A DNA stretch of 25,285 nt, from contig CAZCTC010000097.1 in the NCBI GenBank assembly GCA_964501335.1, positions 1-25,285 of the forward strand. Reading direction: 5' to 3'. Position 1 is the stretch's first letter; each line of letters begins with the position of its first letter. The notes under the pieces were generated by a model. That model saw only the letters and a list, made by a program, of their open reading frames with translations. It was not told the DNA's origin and searched no databases. The translations under genes and the position numbers were made by a program. Below, in pieces: positions 1 through 7,025 of this stretch. The DNA comes from CAZCTC01 sp964501335 (GTDB lineage: Bacteria; Chloroflexota; Anaerolineae; B4-G1; SLSP01).

Positions 1-58
1 TTGTCTTTTGCTTTCGCGGCCTGAGCGCTCCTTTTTTTACAACCGCACAGGTCGTGAA

Positions 59-1240
59 TTATCGGCCCTCTCCCCGCCGCTTTCGATACTCAGCAATCGC
101 CGCTTTCTCAGGGCCGGCAAATCCCGCATTCTCTTCATTGGGAAATCCCAGATAACCGTCAATCGCCGCTCGAGTAGCCGGCAACCCAAAAGTTCTCAAC
201 ACATCCACCGCATTACAATAGGTGTGCAGCGGCTGAGGATAGGCGACTTTAGCGACGGCATAGACCGCCGCTTTTTGCACCGCATTGGGCGCTTCCGTTT
301 GCATCTTCTTATCTCGAAAAAACGCCATCAGCAAAACCGCCATTAAATGGCTATCCGAACCAAAGGCACGTTTTTCGATCTCTTGTATGAACACCGGAGC
401 GCACTTATCCGGATAGATAGGATCGGCCAGAACCAATATCCGGGCCAGATCGTACCAGTAATCATGGGCCGCCCCCAGAGTGTAATATTGCGCGATCAAC
501 TCCGGATCGTTCCTTAAGACAATAGCCGATACAAACTCCGCCATGGCTTCCGGGAACTCCTGGCTGCCGAAACCGAAATTCACCGCTGCCGCCAGCCGGA
601 TCAATTCAACCGGAGATTGTTCAAACAATTCCTCAAAGAGCGGCATAAATCGTGCTCGATCCAGGGCTCCCAACAAAAAGACCAGATCGGCCTTTCTGAC
701 TTCCCGTTGCTCCTCCGACATCAAACCGGCAATCTTTTGCACTCTATCCGGATCCAGCCCTCTGAAATAGGTCAACAGCTGCGTCGCACAACCAAAAATC
801 TCATCGTTCTCGTCCCACAGGAACCCGATAAAAACATCGATGTATTCCCATAAAGCCGTCCTAATTCTGGAAATCCATCCCTTTTCCTCTTGGGTGGCTT
901 GCTGATATTCTTCCGTCGTCGGGTCCAGCAGATTGGTAAAGCGCTTATGGCTTTCATGCCAGCTGCCCCCGGCCGCGATCTCGATCAACAGCCGTAAGAT
1001 ATTCTGTTTGGCCTGCACGCTCTCGGCCTGCAAGAGCTCTACTAAAAAGGGGACGGCATAAATAGCGGCCTCATAGACGCTGCCCTGATGCACGATTGAA
1101 TAAGATAACTGATCAAAGGCCTCCTCACGAAGGCCGGAATCAGCAGAAGCCAGATTCCTTAAGTGAATCGGAGTATCCTCAGCAGAACCGTAAGCATGGT
1201 GCAATTTTTCCCAGGGTACAGTCTTCAAATTTTCCAGCAT
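59..1240 (-). CDS. HEAT-like helical repeat protein
   Basis: Predicted soluble protein of 393 residues, built almost entirely of amphipathic helices. No signal peptide, membrane segment or catalytic motif is visible. The N-terminus (PWEKLHHAYGSAEDTP, then VHQGSVYEAAIYAVPFLVEL) matches a pattern I recognise from HEAT-repeat hypothetical proteins common in actinobacteria and Chloroflexota; such proteins usually act as protein-binding scaffolds. I chose the ATG at 1240 because GGGAGGG lies just upstream on the minus strand. A longer reading from 1324 would run into the preceding gene. It is the last gene of a four-gene minus-strand group, 43 bases after a CcbP-like gene. The function is not known. 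An immunity or adaptor role is possible, but nothing here shows it. Confidence 0.75.
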   Translation of the reverse strand: MLENLKTVPWEKLHHAYGSAEDTPIHLRNLASADSGLREEAFDQLSYSIVHQGSVYEAAIYAVPFLVELLQAESVQAKQNILRLLIEIAAGGSWHESHKRFTNLLDPTTEEYQQATQEEKGWISRIRTALWEYIDVFIGFLWDENDEIFGCATQLLTYFRGLDPDRVQKIAGLMSEEQREVRKADLVFLLGALDRARFMPLFEELFEQSPVELIRLAAAVNFGFGSQEFPEAMAEFVSAIVLRNDPELIAQYYTLGAAHDYWYDLARILVLADPIYPDKCAPVFIQEIEKRAFGSDSHLMAVLLMAFFRDKKMQTEAPNAVQKAAVYAVAKVAYPQPLHTYCNAVDVLRTFGLPATRAAIDGYLGFPNEENAGFAGPEKAAIAEYRKRRGEGR

Positions 1241-1283
1241 AGGGCCACCCTCCCTCAGTCTTATTTCGCAGTACCGCCTTATT

Positions 1284-2018
1284 TCACTGTCGATTCGCAA
1301 ACCAGACGCGGTAATTTTGTACAATATCGTAATTTTCCGACTTGTGATCGCGTGCCTCCAGATTCGAGAGCGGGAAAACCCGCGATCCTATCTTTTGACT
1401 CATCACATCGACCAGGATTCCATAAGGTTCAATGATCTCGGTGATCCTGGAAACCCGCACTTTGTCTCCTGCCTGAAGCGGTCCCCGTTCCTGAACTTCA
1501 TCGATCTTCGCCTCAAAGGGGAAAGTCATATGGACCTGCATATAATCGGCCCAGGCTTCCAGAATCGCCGCCTCGTCGTCAGGGTCCAACCCGGCCAACA
1601 CCTCACGGATCAACTCCGCCTCGTCTCCCAGGTAATCCCAGGCATGGAGCTTTTTCAACTCAGCAATGGCCGCTTCGACATCCGCCGGCGTATCCCGCTC
1701 CGGCGCCGGTTCGACATCATCTTCCGCCAACCCATAGGTCTCCCAATCCAACCCCTCGACCTCACAGGCAGTGATCATCTCCGCCGGCATCGCCCGCAAC
1801 GTGATGCTGTCCCAGGCTATCGTGATATAACCGCCCTCCGGCTTATCCGTCAGACGCCCCTGCCATCCGCCCAGATCGGCATCGAAATCCTCATCCTTAA
1901 TACCGGCTTTAACCCGCACCGACATCGCTTTCTTCAACATTGAATTCTCCTCCTCTTCACCCTCCGGCTTTTTCCCACCCGAAAGATTTTCCGTCAAACT
2001 CTGCAACCAGGATTTCAT
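1284..2018 (-). CDS. CcbP-like C-terminal domain protein, paralog 1
   Basis: Acidic soluble protein of 244 residues. The N-terminal half has an SH3-like stretch (VRVKAG, GGWQGR, AWDSITLRAMPAEMIT). The C-terminal third (MTFPFEAKI, LQAGDKVRV, FPLSNLEARD, NYDIVQNYRVWF) resembles the small calcium-binding protein family named after cyanobacterial CcbP; this is recalled from family knowledge, not searched. Many Asp and Glu residues fit cation binding but do not prove it. The start at 2018 is set by GGGAGGAAAT eight bases upstream and by agreement with the paralog at 2656-3360, which also starts MK-W. It follows a DinB-family gene after a 123-base gap that holds a repeat tail. Its partner and pathway are unknown. 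Confidence 0.75.
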   Translation of the reverse strand: MKSWLQSLTENLSGGKKPEGEEEENSMLKKAMSVRVKAGIKDEDFDADLGGWQGRLTDKPEGGYITIAWDSITLRAMPAEMITACEVEGLDWETYGLAEDDVEPAPERDTPADVEAAIAELKKLHAWDYLGDEAELIREVLAGLDPDDEAAILEAWADYMQVHMTFPFEAKIDEVQERGPLQAGDKVRVSRITEIIEPYGILVDVMSQKIGSRVFPLSNLEARDHKSENYDIVQNYRVWFANRQ

Positions 2019-2052
2019 AGATTTCCTCCCAATTTCTCTCACCCTGCTTCGC

Positions 2053-2100
2053 ACCGCGCGTCGCTTTTACAAGGAAATTGCCGGTTGCGGGACGCTAAAA
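2053..2100 (+). repeat. Tail-only copy of the dispersed hairpin element
   Basis: The stretch holds CGCGCGTCGC, TTTTAC and TTGCGGGACGCTAAAA in the same order and spacing as the tail of the full element at 13751-13870. No palindrome precedes it, so it looks like a remnant. It lies in the gap between the DinB gene and the first CcbP-like gene. Confidence 0.6.
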
Positions 2101-2141
2101 GCCGGCTGTTAGCCAACCCTACGAACAATCGCACCAGTCGC

Positions 2142-2621
2142 TTACTTTTGCAATCCCATCAACGTGCGGGCCGTAGCAATCTCGCCGGTATGATAGGAAT
2201 TGTGACAGGCGATGACATCGATCTCCCGCAGAATGCTGTGTTGATATTCCTTGCTGTTGGACAAAGGCGCAAATAGATCCCGCCCTGGATCCTGGACGAT
2301 CTCCACCAGCTTCTCCCGGTCCGCCACAAAGCCGGCCAGAGTTTTCTGCCAGCCCTCAAAATCCGTCCGGGCATCGACTTCAGGCCAGTAGTCATTCGGA
2401 AAATTGAGCCAGATATAGTGATCGGCTTGAATATAATCCAGGATATCCTTTTGAACAATCCGCATATGCTCCAGCAAATGCCAGAAAGTGTAGTTGCAGT
2501 TCGGCAGCCGGGTATTGATCTGATCGGCCGGAAAATCAGCCAGAGCATCGATCAAATCCATATGGGCCTGGCGTTCCACCAACATATTTACCAGTTGAAT
2601 ACGCAGCTCACGATCGCTCAT
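2142..2621 (-). CDS. DinB-family protein
   Basis: Protein of 159 residues with the four-helix look of the DinB/YfiT superfamily. Candidate metal ligands are His48 or His52 in WHLLEHM and the pair His140/His144 in CHNSYHTGEI, which fits the usual three-His site with the last two four residues apart. Members include thiol-dependent S-transferases and many uncharacterised stress proteins; no substrate can be read here. I chose the ATG at 2621 because GGAGG lies eight bases upstream. The longer reading from 2666 overlaps the end of the preceding gene. It sits between two paralogous CcbP-like genes on the same strand, so co-expression is likely. Confidence 0.85.
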   Translation of the reverse strand: MSDRELRIQLVNMLVERQAHMDLIDALADFPADQINTRLPNCNYTFWHLLEHMRIVQKDILDYIQADHYIWLNFPNDYWPEVDARTDFEGWQKTLAGFVADREKLVEIVQDPGRDLFAPLSNSKEYQHSILREIDVIACHNSYHTGEIATARTLMGLQK

Positions 2622-2655
2622 CAAATAACCTCCTGAATTAAGATTCCCCTGCCGC

Positions 2656-3360
2656 TTATCGCTCATCCCACCATTGAAAATAACTTTCCAGGATCTGATA
2701 ATTTTTCGATTTCTGATCGCGCATCCTTAAATCGCACAGCCGATAAAAAAAGCGCTGATTCTTTCCGCGAACCTCCACAATGATCCCAAAAAAATCATCC
2801 ACATGGCTGATCCCCAAAACTTTCACCCGCTCCCCGATCTTTAACGAATCGGCCGCCAGAACTTCCACCACTCGGGCCTCAAAAGGAAAGGTTAAATGTC
2901 CCCGCAGATAGGTCGCCCAGGCCTCCAGTAAAGCCTCCAGATCATCCTCGTCCACCCCCGTCAACGCCTCCCGCCAGATCTCATCCGCATCGATCAGCCA
3001 GTCGGAAATATGAAGCTGTTTAATCTCAGCCAGCGTCACCTTCACATCTTCCAACGTATCGCGAGGCTCCGCCAATTCGATATCGTCCTCGCCGAGATAA
3101 TAGACCCACCATTTCAACTCCCGCTGGATACAAACCGTTATCATCTCCGCCGGCATGGAGCGTAAAGTCAGGCTATCCCAGGCCACCCCGACAACCTTCT
3201 TATCAGACGGCAGTGCCATAATCCGCCCCTGCCATCCCGTCAGGCTTCCCCCCAGATCCACATCCGCAACACCCGCCTTGACGCGTACAACATCGCCGAT
3301 CTTAAACCGTGAATGTTTAAACCGGAACTTCTCCCACAAACGCTGCCACCATGGCTTCAT
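2656..3360 (-). CDS. CcbP-like C-terminal domain protein, paralog 2
   Basis: Protein of 234 residues that aligns along its length with the protein at 1284-2018: VRVKAGVADVDLGG, GWQGRI, AWDSLTLRSMPAEMIT, EDDIELAEPRDTLEDV, a shared LTFPFEA block and a final NYQILESYFQWW. The same reading applies: an N-terminal SH3-like part, then an acidic linker and a CcbP-like (calcium-binding family) C-terminus. The start has a modest AAGGA upstream. It is the first gene of the minus-strand group and ends 34 bases before the DinB start. The pair looks like a duplication that diverged, with dinB now between the copies. The function is not known. Confidence 0.75.
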   Translation of the reverse strand: MKPWWQRLWEKFRFKHSRFKIGDVVRVKAGVADVDLGGSLTGWQGRIMALPSDKKVVGVAWDSLTLRSMPAEMITVCIQRELKWWVYYLGEDDIELAEPRDTLEDVKVTLAEIKQLHISDWLIDADEIWREALTGVDEDDLEALLEAWATYLRGHLTFPFEARVVEVLAADSLKIGERVKVLGISHVDDFFGIIVEVRGKNQRFFYRLCDLRMRDQKSKNYQILESYFQWWDER

Positions 3361-3415
3361 AACTTAAAATCCTTACTTAAAAAAATGACACCCTGATTCT
3401 ACCATCCCTTTCCAC

Positions 3416-3443
3416 TTGACTCCAGTCCCACCGGCTTTAAAAT
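3416..3443 (+). promoter_or_regulatory. Predicted sigma-70 promoter
   Basis: TTGACT (3416-3421), a 16-base spacer and TAAAAT (3438-3443). Each box differs from consensus at one position. A start near 3450 would give a leader of about 85 bases for the membrane protein at 3534. Confidence 0.5.
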
Positions 3444-3533
3444 AGCCCCGTTCATTGCAGCCTCAACGCAGCCCAAAACCTTTTAAAGATCACTCTATAC
3501 CAATCGGGCAAAAACCGCCCGGCAGGAGGCTTC

Positions 3534-4628
3534 ATGAAAACTCGTTCCCCATGGCAACGGCTTCCCGGCTACATCGGCGCCGCTTTGATGATCCTCATCA
3601 CCGCCGTCTGGACCTTCTGGGGAACCAGCGAAGGCTATCACGAAGGCTGGGGCATCGCCTGGTACACCCCGCTGCTCTATTGGATTCCAGGAGCGGGCTT
3701 CCTCATCCTCACCCTGCTCGCCCTGCGCTGGCCCCGGATCGGCGGCACCATCGTCATGCTCGCGGGCATCGCCTTCACTCTCTTTTTCATGAATATCCAC
3801 ATCACCGACGGCCGGCTCGTCATCAACCGCAACCCCGCCGGCTTCCTCATCAGCGGCGTCGTCATCCTCTTCGGCGCACTCTTCCTCTGGGATGGATTTC
3901 TCAAACGGGCCCATGCCCCCGATCCCCCGGCCCCTCAATGGTGGCGGCGCCACCTGCTCACCCTGCTGGCCGTCGGCATCCCCCTGCTGATCCTGCTGAT
4001 CATCTCCGCCAACCGCCTTCCCGCCGTCCTGAGCCGCATCGACGACGGCAACCGAAACGCCCGCCGCATCGAAGGCAACGGCGTCTCGCTCATCTGGGCC
4101 CCCGAAGGGCCCGGCTGGAACTGGAAACAGCCCTGGGGCGGCTACCCCTCCTGGAATTCCATCGCCCTCTACGGCCTCTCGCCCCTCGGCCAGGAAGAAA
4201 AACCCGGCTACGGCAAACCCGGCTACGGCCGGCAGGAAGACGGCAGCTGGATCCATGCCACGGCCGCCGACATGGCCCACCACAACATCTGCCTCTATCT
4301 CAACGAAGACGGCCTGACCCTGAACGAAAAGCCGCAAAACATCTGGCGCATGCCCACCGTAGATGAACTGGTCCGCACCCTCAGCCTCCATGACCAAAAT
4401 GCCGGTTGCAGCTGGGACGGTTCCAAAGGCCGGATGCAGCCCTGCACCCTCGCCCCCGACAAAGAAACGCCCCTCTGGGCCCCCAACCAATCCCCCATCT
4501 ATTACTGGGCCGCCGAAGAATACAACACCACCTACGGCTATTTCGTCTCCTTCAACGGCTTCGTCAACGCAGAAATGAAATCCGCGGGCAACCCCCGCCA
4601 TTCCTACCGCTGCGTCCGTGAACCCTGA
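3534..4628 (+). CDS. Five-TM protein with exported Lcl/DUF1566-like domain
   Basis: Protein of 364 residues. Five hydrophobic segments lie at about 12-29, 43-63, 69-86, 102-119 and 140-158. With a positive N-terminus inside, the C-terminal part (about 160-364) would be outside. That part is rich in Trp, Tyr and Gly and ends with IWRMPTVDEL, YYWAAEEYN, YGYFVSFNGFVN and HSYRCVR, a layout typical of Lcl C-terminal/DUF1566 domains, which relate to the formylglycine-enzyme/C-type lectin fold. Cys253, 292, 304 and 360 could form two disulfides. GGAGG upstream supports the start. A small unknown gene follows after 17 bases. A binding role at the cell surface is inference. Confidence 0.75.
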   Translation: MKTRSPWQRLPGYIGAALMILITAVWTFWGTSEGYHEGWGIAWYTPLLYWIPGAGFLILTLLALRWPRIGGTIVMLAGIAFTLFFMNIHITDGRLVINRNPAGFLISGVVILFGALFLWDGFLKRAHAPDPPAPQWWRRHLLTLLAVGIPLLILLIISANRLPAVLSRIDDGNRNARRIEGNGVSLIWAPEGPGWNWKQPWGGYPSWNSIALYGLSPLGQEEKPGYGKPGYGRQEDGSWIHATAADMAHHNICLYLNEDGLTLNEKPQNIWRMPTVDELVRTLSLHDQNAGCSWDGSKGRMQPCTLAPDKETPLWAPNQSPIYYWAAEEYNTTYGYFVSFNGFVNAEMKSAGNPRHSYRCVREP

Positions 4629-4645
4629 TCGAAAGGATCTTACAA

Positions 4646-5134
4646 ATGAAACTCGATTCATCCAAAGGCATTCCCGTCCGCGTCTACCTTGAAAAATACG
4701 AGGTCGACGAAGAAATCTCCGCCCACTACGAAGGCCTCTACATGGCCGACATCGACACCCACACCACCATCGCCTTTATCCCCGCTTTCACCCGCACCGC
4801 AGAAAACTGGCCGCCCACCCTTCCCGCCAATATCGACAATGTACAAAACAGCGAAGAGGCCCGCCGCTGGACCGCCGCCCTCGCCGCCTGCGTCGTAACA
4901 CCCGATCCGCTCCGCGCCGGGCAACAGGAAACCATCTTCGCCACCCGAGACCTCGACGGCAAAGTACGGCCCACCCTCATCTTTTACATCACCCCGGCCC
5001 AATTTGAAACCTTCAGCGCCGAACTGGAGCAGGTCGCCGAACGCACCTATGGCGTCCATAACTACGTTTACCTCCACCAACTCAACGAAATGAGCTGGGT
5101 CCAATTCATCACAACCCACCTGCCTGAAAAATAG
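4646..5134 (+). CDS. Unknown soluble protein, 162 aa
   Basis: I do not recognise this family. It is an acidic alpha/beta-looking protein with no signal peptide or membrane segment, a single Cys, and two aromatic-rich stretches (EGLYMADIDTHTTIAFIPAF in the first third; HNYVYLHQLNEMSWVQF near the end). AAAGGAT upstream and strong use of C-ending codons support coding. It starts 17 bases after the Lcl-like membrane protein and shares its codon style, so the two are probably co-transcribed. The next gene is convergent. Confidence 0.6.
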   Translation: MKLDSSKGIPVRVYLEKYEVDEEISAHYEGLYMADIDTHTTIAFIPAFTRTAENWPPTLPANIDNVQNSEEARRWTAALAACVVTPDPLRAGQQETIFATRDLDGKVRPTLIFYITPAQFETFSAELEQVAERTYGVHNYVYLHQLNEMSWVQFITTHLPEK

Positions 5135-5148
5135 CCCGACACACTCGC

Positions 5149-5165
5149 TGCATCCAGTGCAGCAA
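5149..5165. terminator. Small hairpin between convergent genes
   Basis: GCTGCA, a 5-base loop, then TGCAGC, placed between the convergent stops at 5134 and 5173. There is no T-tract on either side, so a terminator role rests mainly on position. Confidence 0.25.
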
Positions 5166-5172
5166 TCCCACT

Positions 5173-6063
5173 TCAGCCCGCACGCCCGGCGTCATCCGGA
5201 AAACTGCGGAAAAAGTTCACCGTAAATCCCAGTGCCACGAACGACAACACCACCCACGAACCGGTAAAAATCCCAAACTGCACGGGCGTGAAAGCATACC
5301 CCGCCAGCAGCTGGGAAACGGTCTGCGCAATGACGGCCAGGCCGATCATCAAATTCAAAACCAACAACGACGCCGCCAGCCGATAGCCCCACGGAGCCCG
5401 CCGCAATAACAAAACTCCCGCCAACACCGCCGCCGGGGTAATAATCCCCAAATCCAAAACATAGGTAATGATCGTCGTGTAACTGCCCAACGTAGCCGGC
5501 ACGTCCCCCTGCAACAAAGCGGGCACAATGTCGATCAACCAGATCAAAGCCGTCACAACACCGGCCACGATAAGAAAAATTGCAATTCCTCGATGAGCCA
5601 TTCGAGAAGAAACGTTCTCCACCAATCGTTTATCCTCAATGGCCGTTAAAACCAACCCAAAAGCAAATAACCCCGCGGAAAAACCGGCAATGTAAAGCAA
5701 AAAGAGCGAATTATAAGCAGCCCCCAAAGCCAGCGAAGCCGCATTGTACAAAAAATACGAGAGCGCCCCACTCAGCAACATCCCTCCCCGTAAAGATCCC
5801 CGTTGATAAGACATGATCGCCCATATCAACAAAGGCAACCCAACCAGCAAAGTAACCACATCGGTTCCCCGCAACCCCGCACCGATCAGCAAGGTATCAT
5901 AACGATAGATTCCCTGCCCATATAACTGCACTATCTGTCCATGAAGGGTAGTAAAAGTCCCCCCGCCATCACCTCCTGATACAAAAAGCCCAAACCCTGC
6001 ATAGACCAACGCCAGCGCCCCCACCGCCCAAGACAAAACAATCAACGTTCTGGAACCTTTCAT
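5173..6063 (-). CDS. Polytopic membrane protein, unknown function
   Basis: Protein of 296 residues with about eight hydrophobic segments (near 7-28, 67-85, 93-112, 116-140, 158-180, 198-220, 226-250 and 263-284). No transporter signature or catalytic motif was recognised. The first outside loop is Gly-rich and is followed by an HGQIVQLYGQGIYRYD stretch. The ATG at 6063 is chosen because AGGAGG lies seven bases upstream; this removes eight residues from the longest reading. It stands alone, convergent with the gene at 4646 and divergent from the ccm operon. Confidence 0.7.
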   Translation of the reverse strand: MKGSRTLIVLSWAVGALALVYAGFGLFVSGGDGGGTFTTLHGQIVQLYGQGIYRYDTLLIGAGLRGTDVVTLLVGLPLLIWAIMSYQRGSLRGGMLLSGALSYFLYNAASLALGAAYNSLFLLYIAGFSAGLFAFGLVLTAIEDKRLVENVSSRMAHRGIAIFLIVAGVVTALIWLIDIVPALLQGDVPATLGSYTTIITYVLDLGIITPAAVLAGVLLLRRAPWGYRLAASLLVLNLMIGLAVIAQTVSQLLAGYAFTPVQFGIFTGSWVVLSFVALGFTVNFFRSFPDDAGRAG

Positions 6064-6254
6064 TTCATAACCTCCTGTTTTGAACACAAACTGCTACCCC
6101 ATAAATCTATAAGAGGAAAGCGCTATCGCCCGCCTACAACAACGGCACCTCGGGGTAAGGCACCCGCCCACCAGTTATAACACAGTTTCATCATTCGAGA
6201 TGACCCTCTCGCCATAACCCAAAGCGCCACTTAAGTTAATATAGATTTACAAAA

Positions 6255-6282
6255 TTGACACCCCCCTGCCTTATGGTATAGT
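6255..6282 (+). promoter_or_regulatory. Predicted sigma-70 promoter of the ccm operon
   Basis: TTGACA (6255-6260, consensus), a 16-base spacer and TATAGT (6277-6282). Transcription would begin near 6289, giving a leader of about 168 bases before ccmE that contains a 36-base perfect hairpin. Confidence 0.65.
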
Positions 6283-6320
6283 CCCCCGGAAAAAAACATA
6301 GCATCGGCTGCATAACCGAA

Positions 6321-6440
6321 AAAAAGCCCATATTTTGCGCACCGCAGAAGGTGCGCAAAATATGAAAAAAAATAAATATCTCTCTTCCCATCCCGTCGAA
6401 GATCGTCCCTTACCTGGAAAACACCCTTTGCGGGACGCAA
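6321..6440 (+). repeat. Dispersed hairpin element, copy in the ccm leader
   Basis: Head AAAAAGCCCATATTTT, then a perfect 15-base-pair hairpin (arms 6329-6343 and 6350-6364, loop GCAGAA), an A-rich stretch, TCTCTCTTCCCATCCC, CGTCG, TTACC and the tail TTTGCGGGACGC. The order and spacing match the copy at 13751-13870, while the hairpin arms differ in sequence. It lies wholly inside the predicted ccm transcript leader. Confidence 0.75.
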
Positions 6441-6456
6441 CCAAAAGGAAAACCAG

Positions 6457-6948
6457 ATGAGCAACCAACTGAAATTCGCCACGGCCGGCCTGCTTCTCAT
6501 CATCGCCGTAGCACTCCTGATCCTCACCGCCACCAATGACTCCGCCCGCTACTTCCTCACCATTGACGAACTGCACGCCATGGGAAACTCCGCCCAGGAC
6601 CGCCCTCTCACCATCTCCGGCGCCGTCCTGGGCTCCAGCATCACCTACGACTCCACCCTCCCCCGCGTCACTTTCACCCTCATCCAGATCCCCGGCGATC
6701 CCCAGGCCATCGAAGCCGCCGGCGGCCTCGCCGCCGTCCTCCACACCGCCGTCCAAAACGACACGGCTCCCCGCATCCAGGTCGTCTACAACGCCGTCAA
6801 ACCCGACCTGCTGCGCAACGAAGCCCAGGCCATCGTCCGCGGCCGCCTCGATCAAGACGGCCTCTTTCACGCCGACGAAGTCTTGCTCAAATGCCCTTCG
6901 CGCTATGAAGAAGAGCTTCCCGCCCAGACCGAAAATGAAAACAACTGA
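6457..6948 (+). CDS. ccmE: Cytochrome c maturation heme chaperone CcmE, CXXXY type
   Basis: Membrane-anchored heme chaperone of 163 residues: it takes heme from the CcmABCD complex and passes it to CcmF outside the membrane. One N-terminal membrane segment (about 6-24) is followed by the OB-fold domain, with PLTISGAVL, PRIQVVYNAVKPDLLR and AIVRGRLDQDGLFHADEVLLKC. Classical CcmE binds heme through His in HXXXY. Here the site reads C146-P-S-R-Y150, the Cys variant known from archaea and some bacteria. The length is normal and the C-terminal tail short. AAAGGA precedes the start. It is the first gene of the ccm operon, and an 18-base-pair hairpin separates it from ccmF. Confidence 0.93.
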   Translation: MSNQLKFATAGLLLIIAVALLILTATNDSARYFLTIDELHAMGNSAQDRPLTISGAVLGSSITYDSTLPRVTFTLIQIPGDPQAIEAAGGLAAVLHTAVQNDTAPRIQVVYNAVKPDLLRNEAQAIVRGRLDQDGLFHADEVLLKCPSRYEEELPAQTENENN

Positions 6949-6950
6949 GC

Positions 6951-6999
6951 ATATTTTTTACGCGGCGCCCGCTGACAGAGTGCGCCGCGTAAAAAATAT
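6951..6999. repeat. 18-bp perfect hairpin between ccmE and ccmF
   Basis: Arms 6951-6968 (ATATTTTTTACGCGGCGC) and 6982-6999 pair perfectly around a 13-base loop. AAAAAATCTCTTACC and then the ccmF ribosome site GGAGG follow directly. There is no T-tract on the plus strand, so it is not a standard terminator for ccmE. A processing, stability or attenuation role is possible. Confidence 0.75.
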
Positions 7000-7025
7000 A
7001 AAAAATCTCTTACCGGAGGTCCCCC

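Larger units (their letters stand above)
6064..6456. other. Gap between divergent genes; holds ccm promoter and leader
   Basis: A 393-base gap. The left half (6064-6250) serves as upstream region for the minus-strand membrane gene; I see no convincing promoter for it. The right half holds the predicted ccm promoter (6255-6282) and a full copy of the dispersed hairpin element (about 6321-6440), ending just before the ccmE ribosome site AAAGGA. No further ORF or RNA gene was recognised. Confidence 0.5.

Noticed and set aside
1..58. Terminator or element copy at the left edge
   Set aside because: A GAGCGCTC palindrome followed by a T run is present, but there is no loop and no clear match to the hairpin element. 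The edge cuts the context.
3495..4661. Minus-strand open frame of 388 codons
   Set aside because: It mirrors the Lcl-like membrane gene. Its Gly/Val/Asp-rich composition arises from reading C-ending codons backwards.
6329..6364. Rho-independent terminator in the ccm leader
   Set aside because: On the plus strand the stem is followed by A residues, not T. The T-tract lies on the minus strand, where no gene reads into it from the right.
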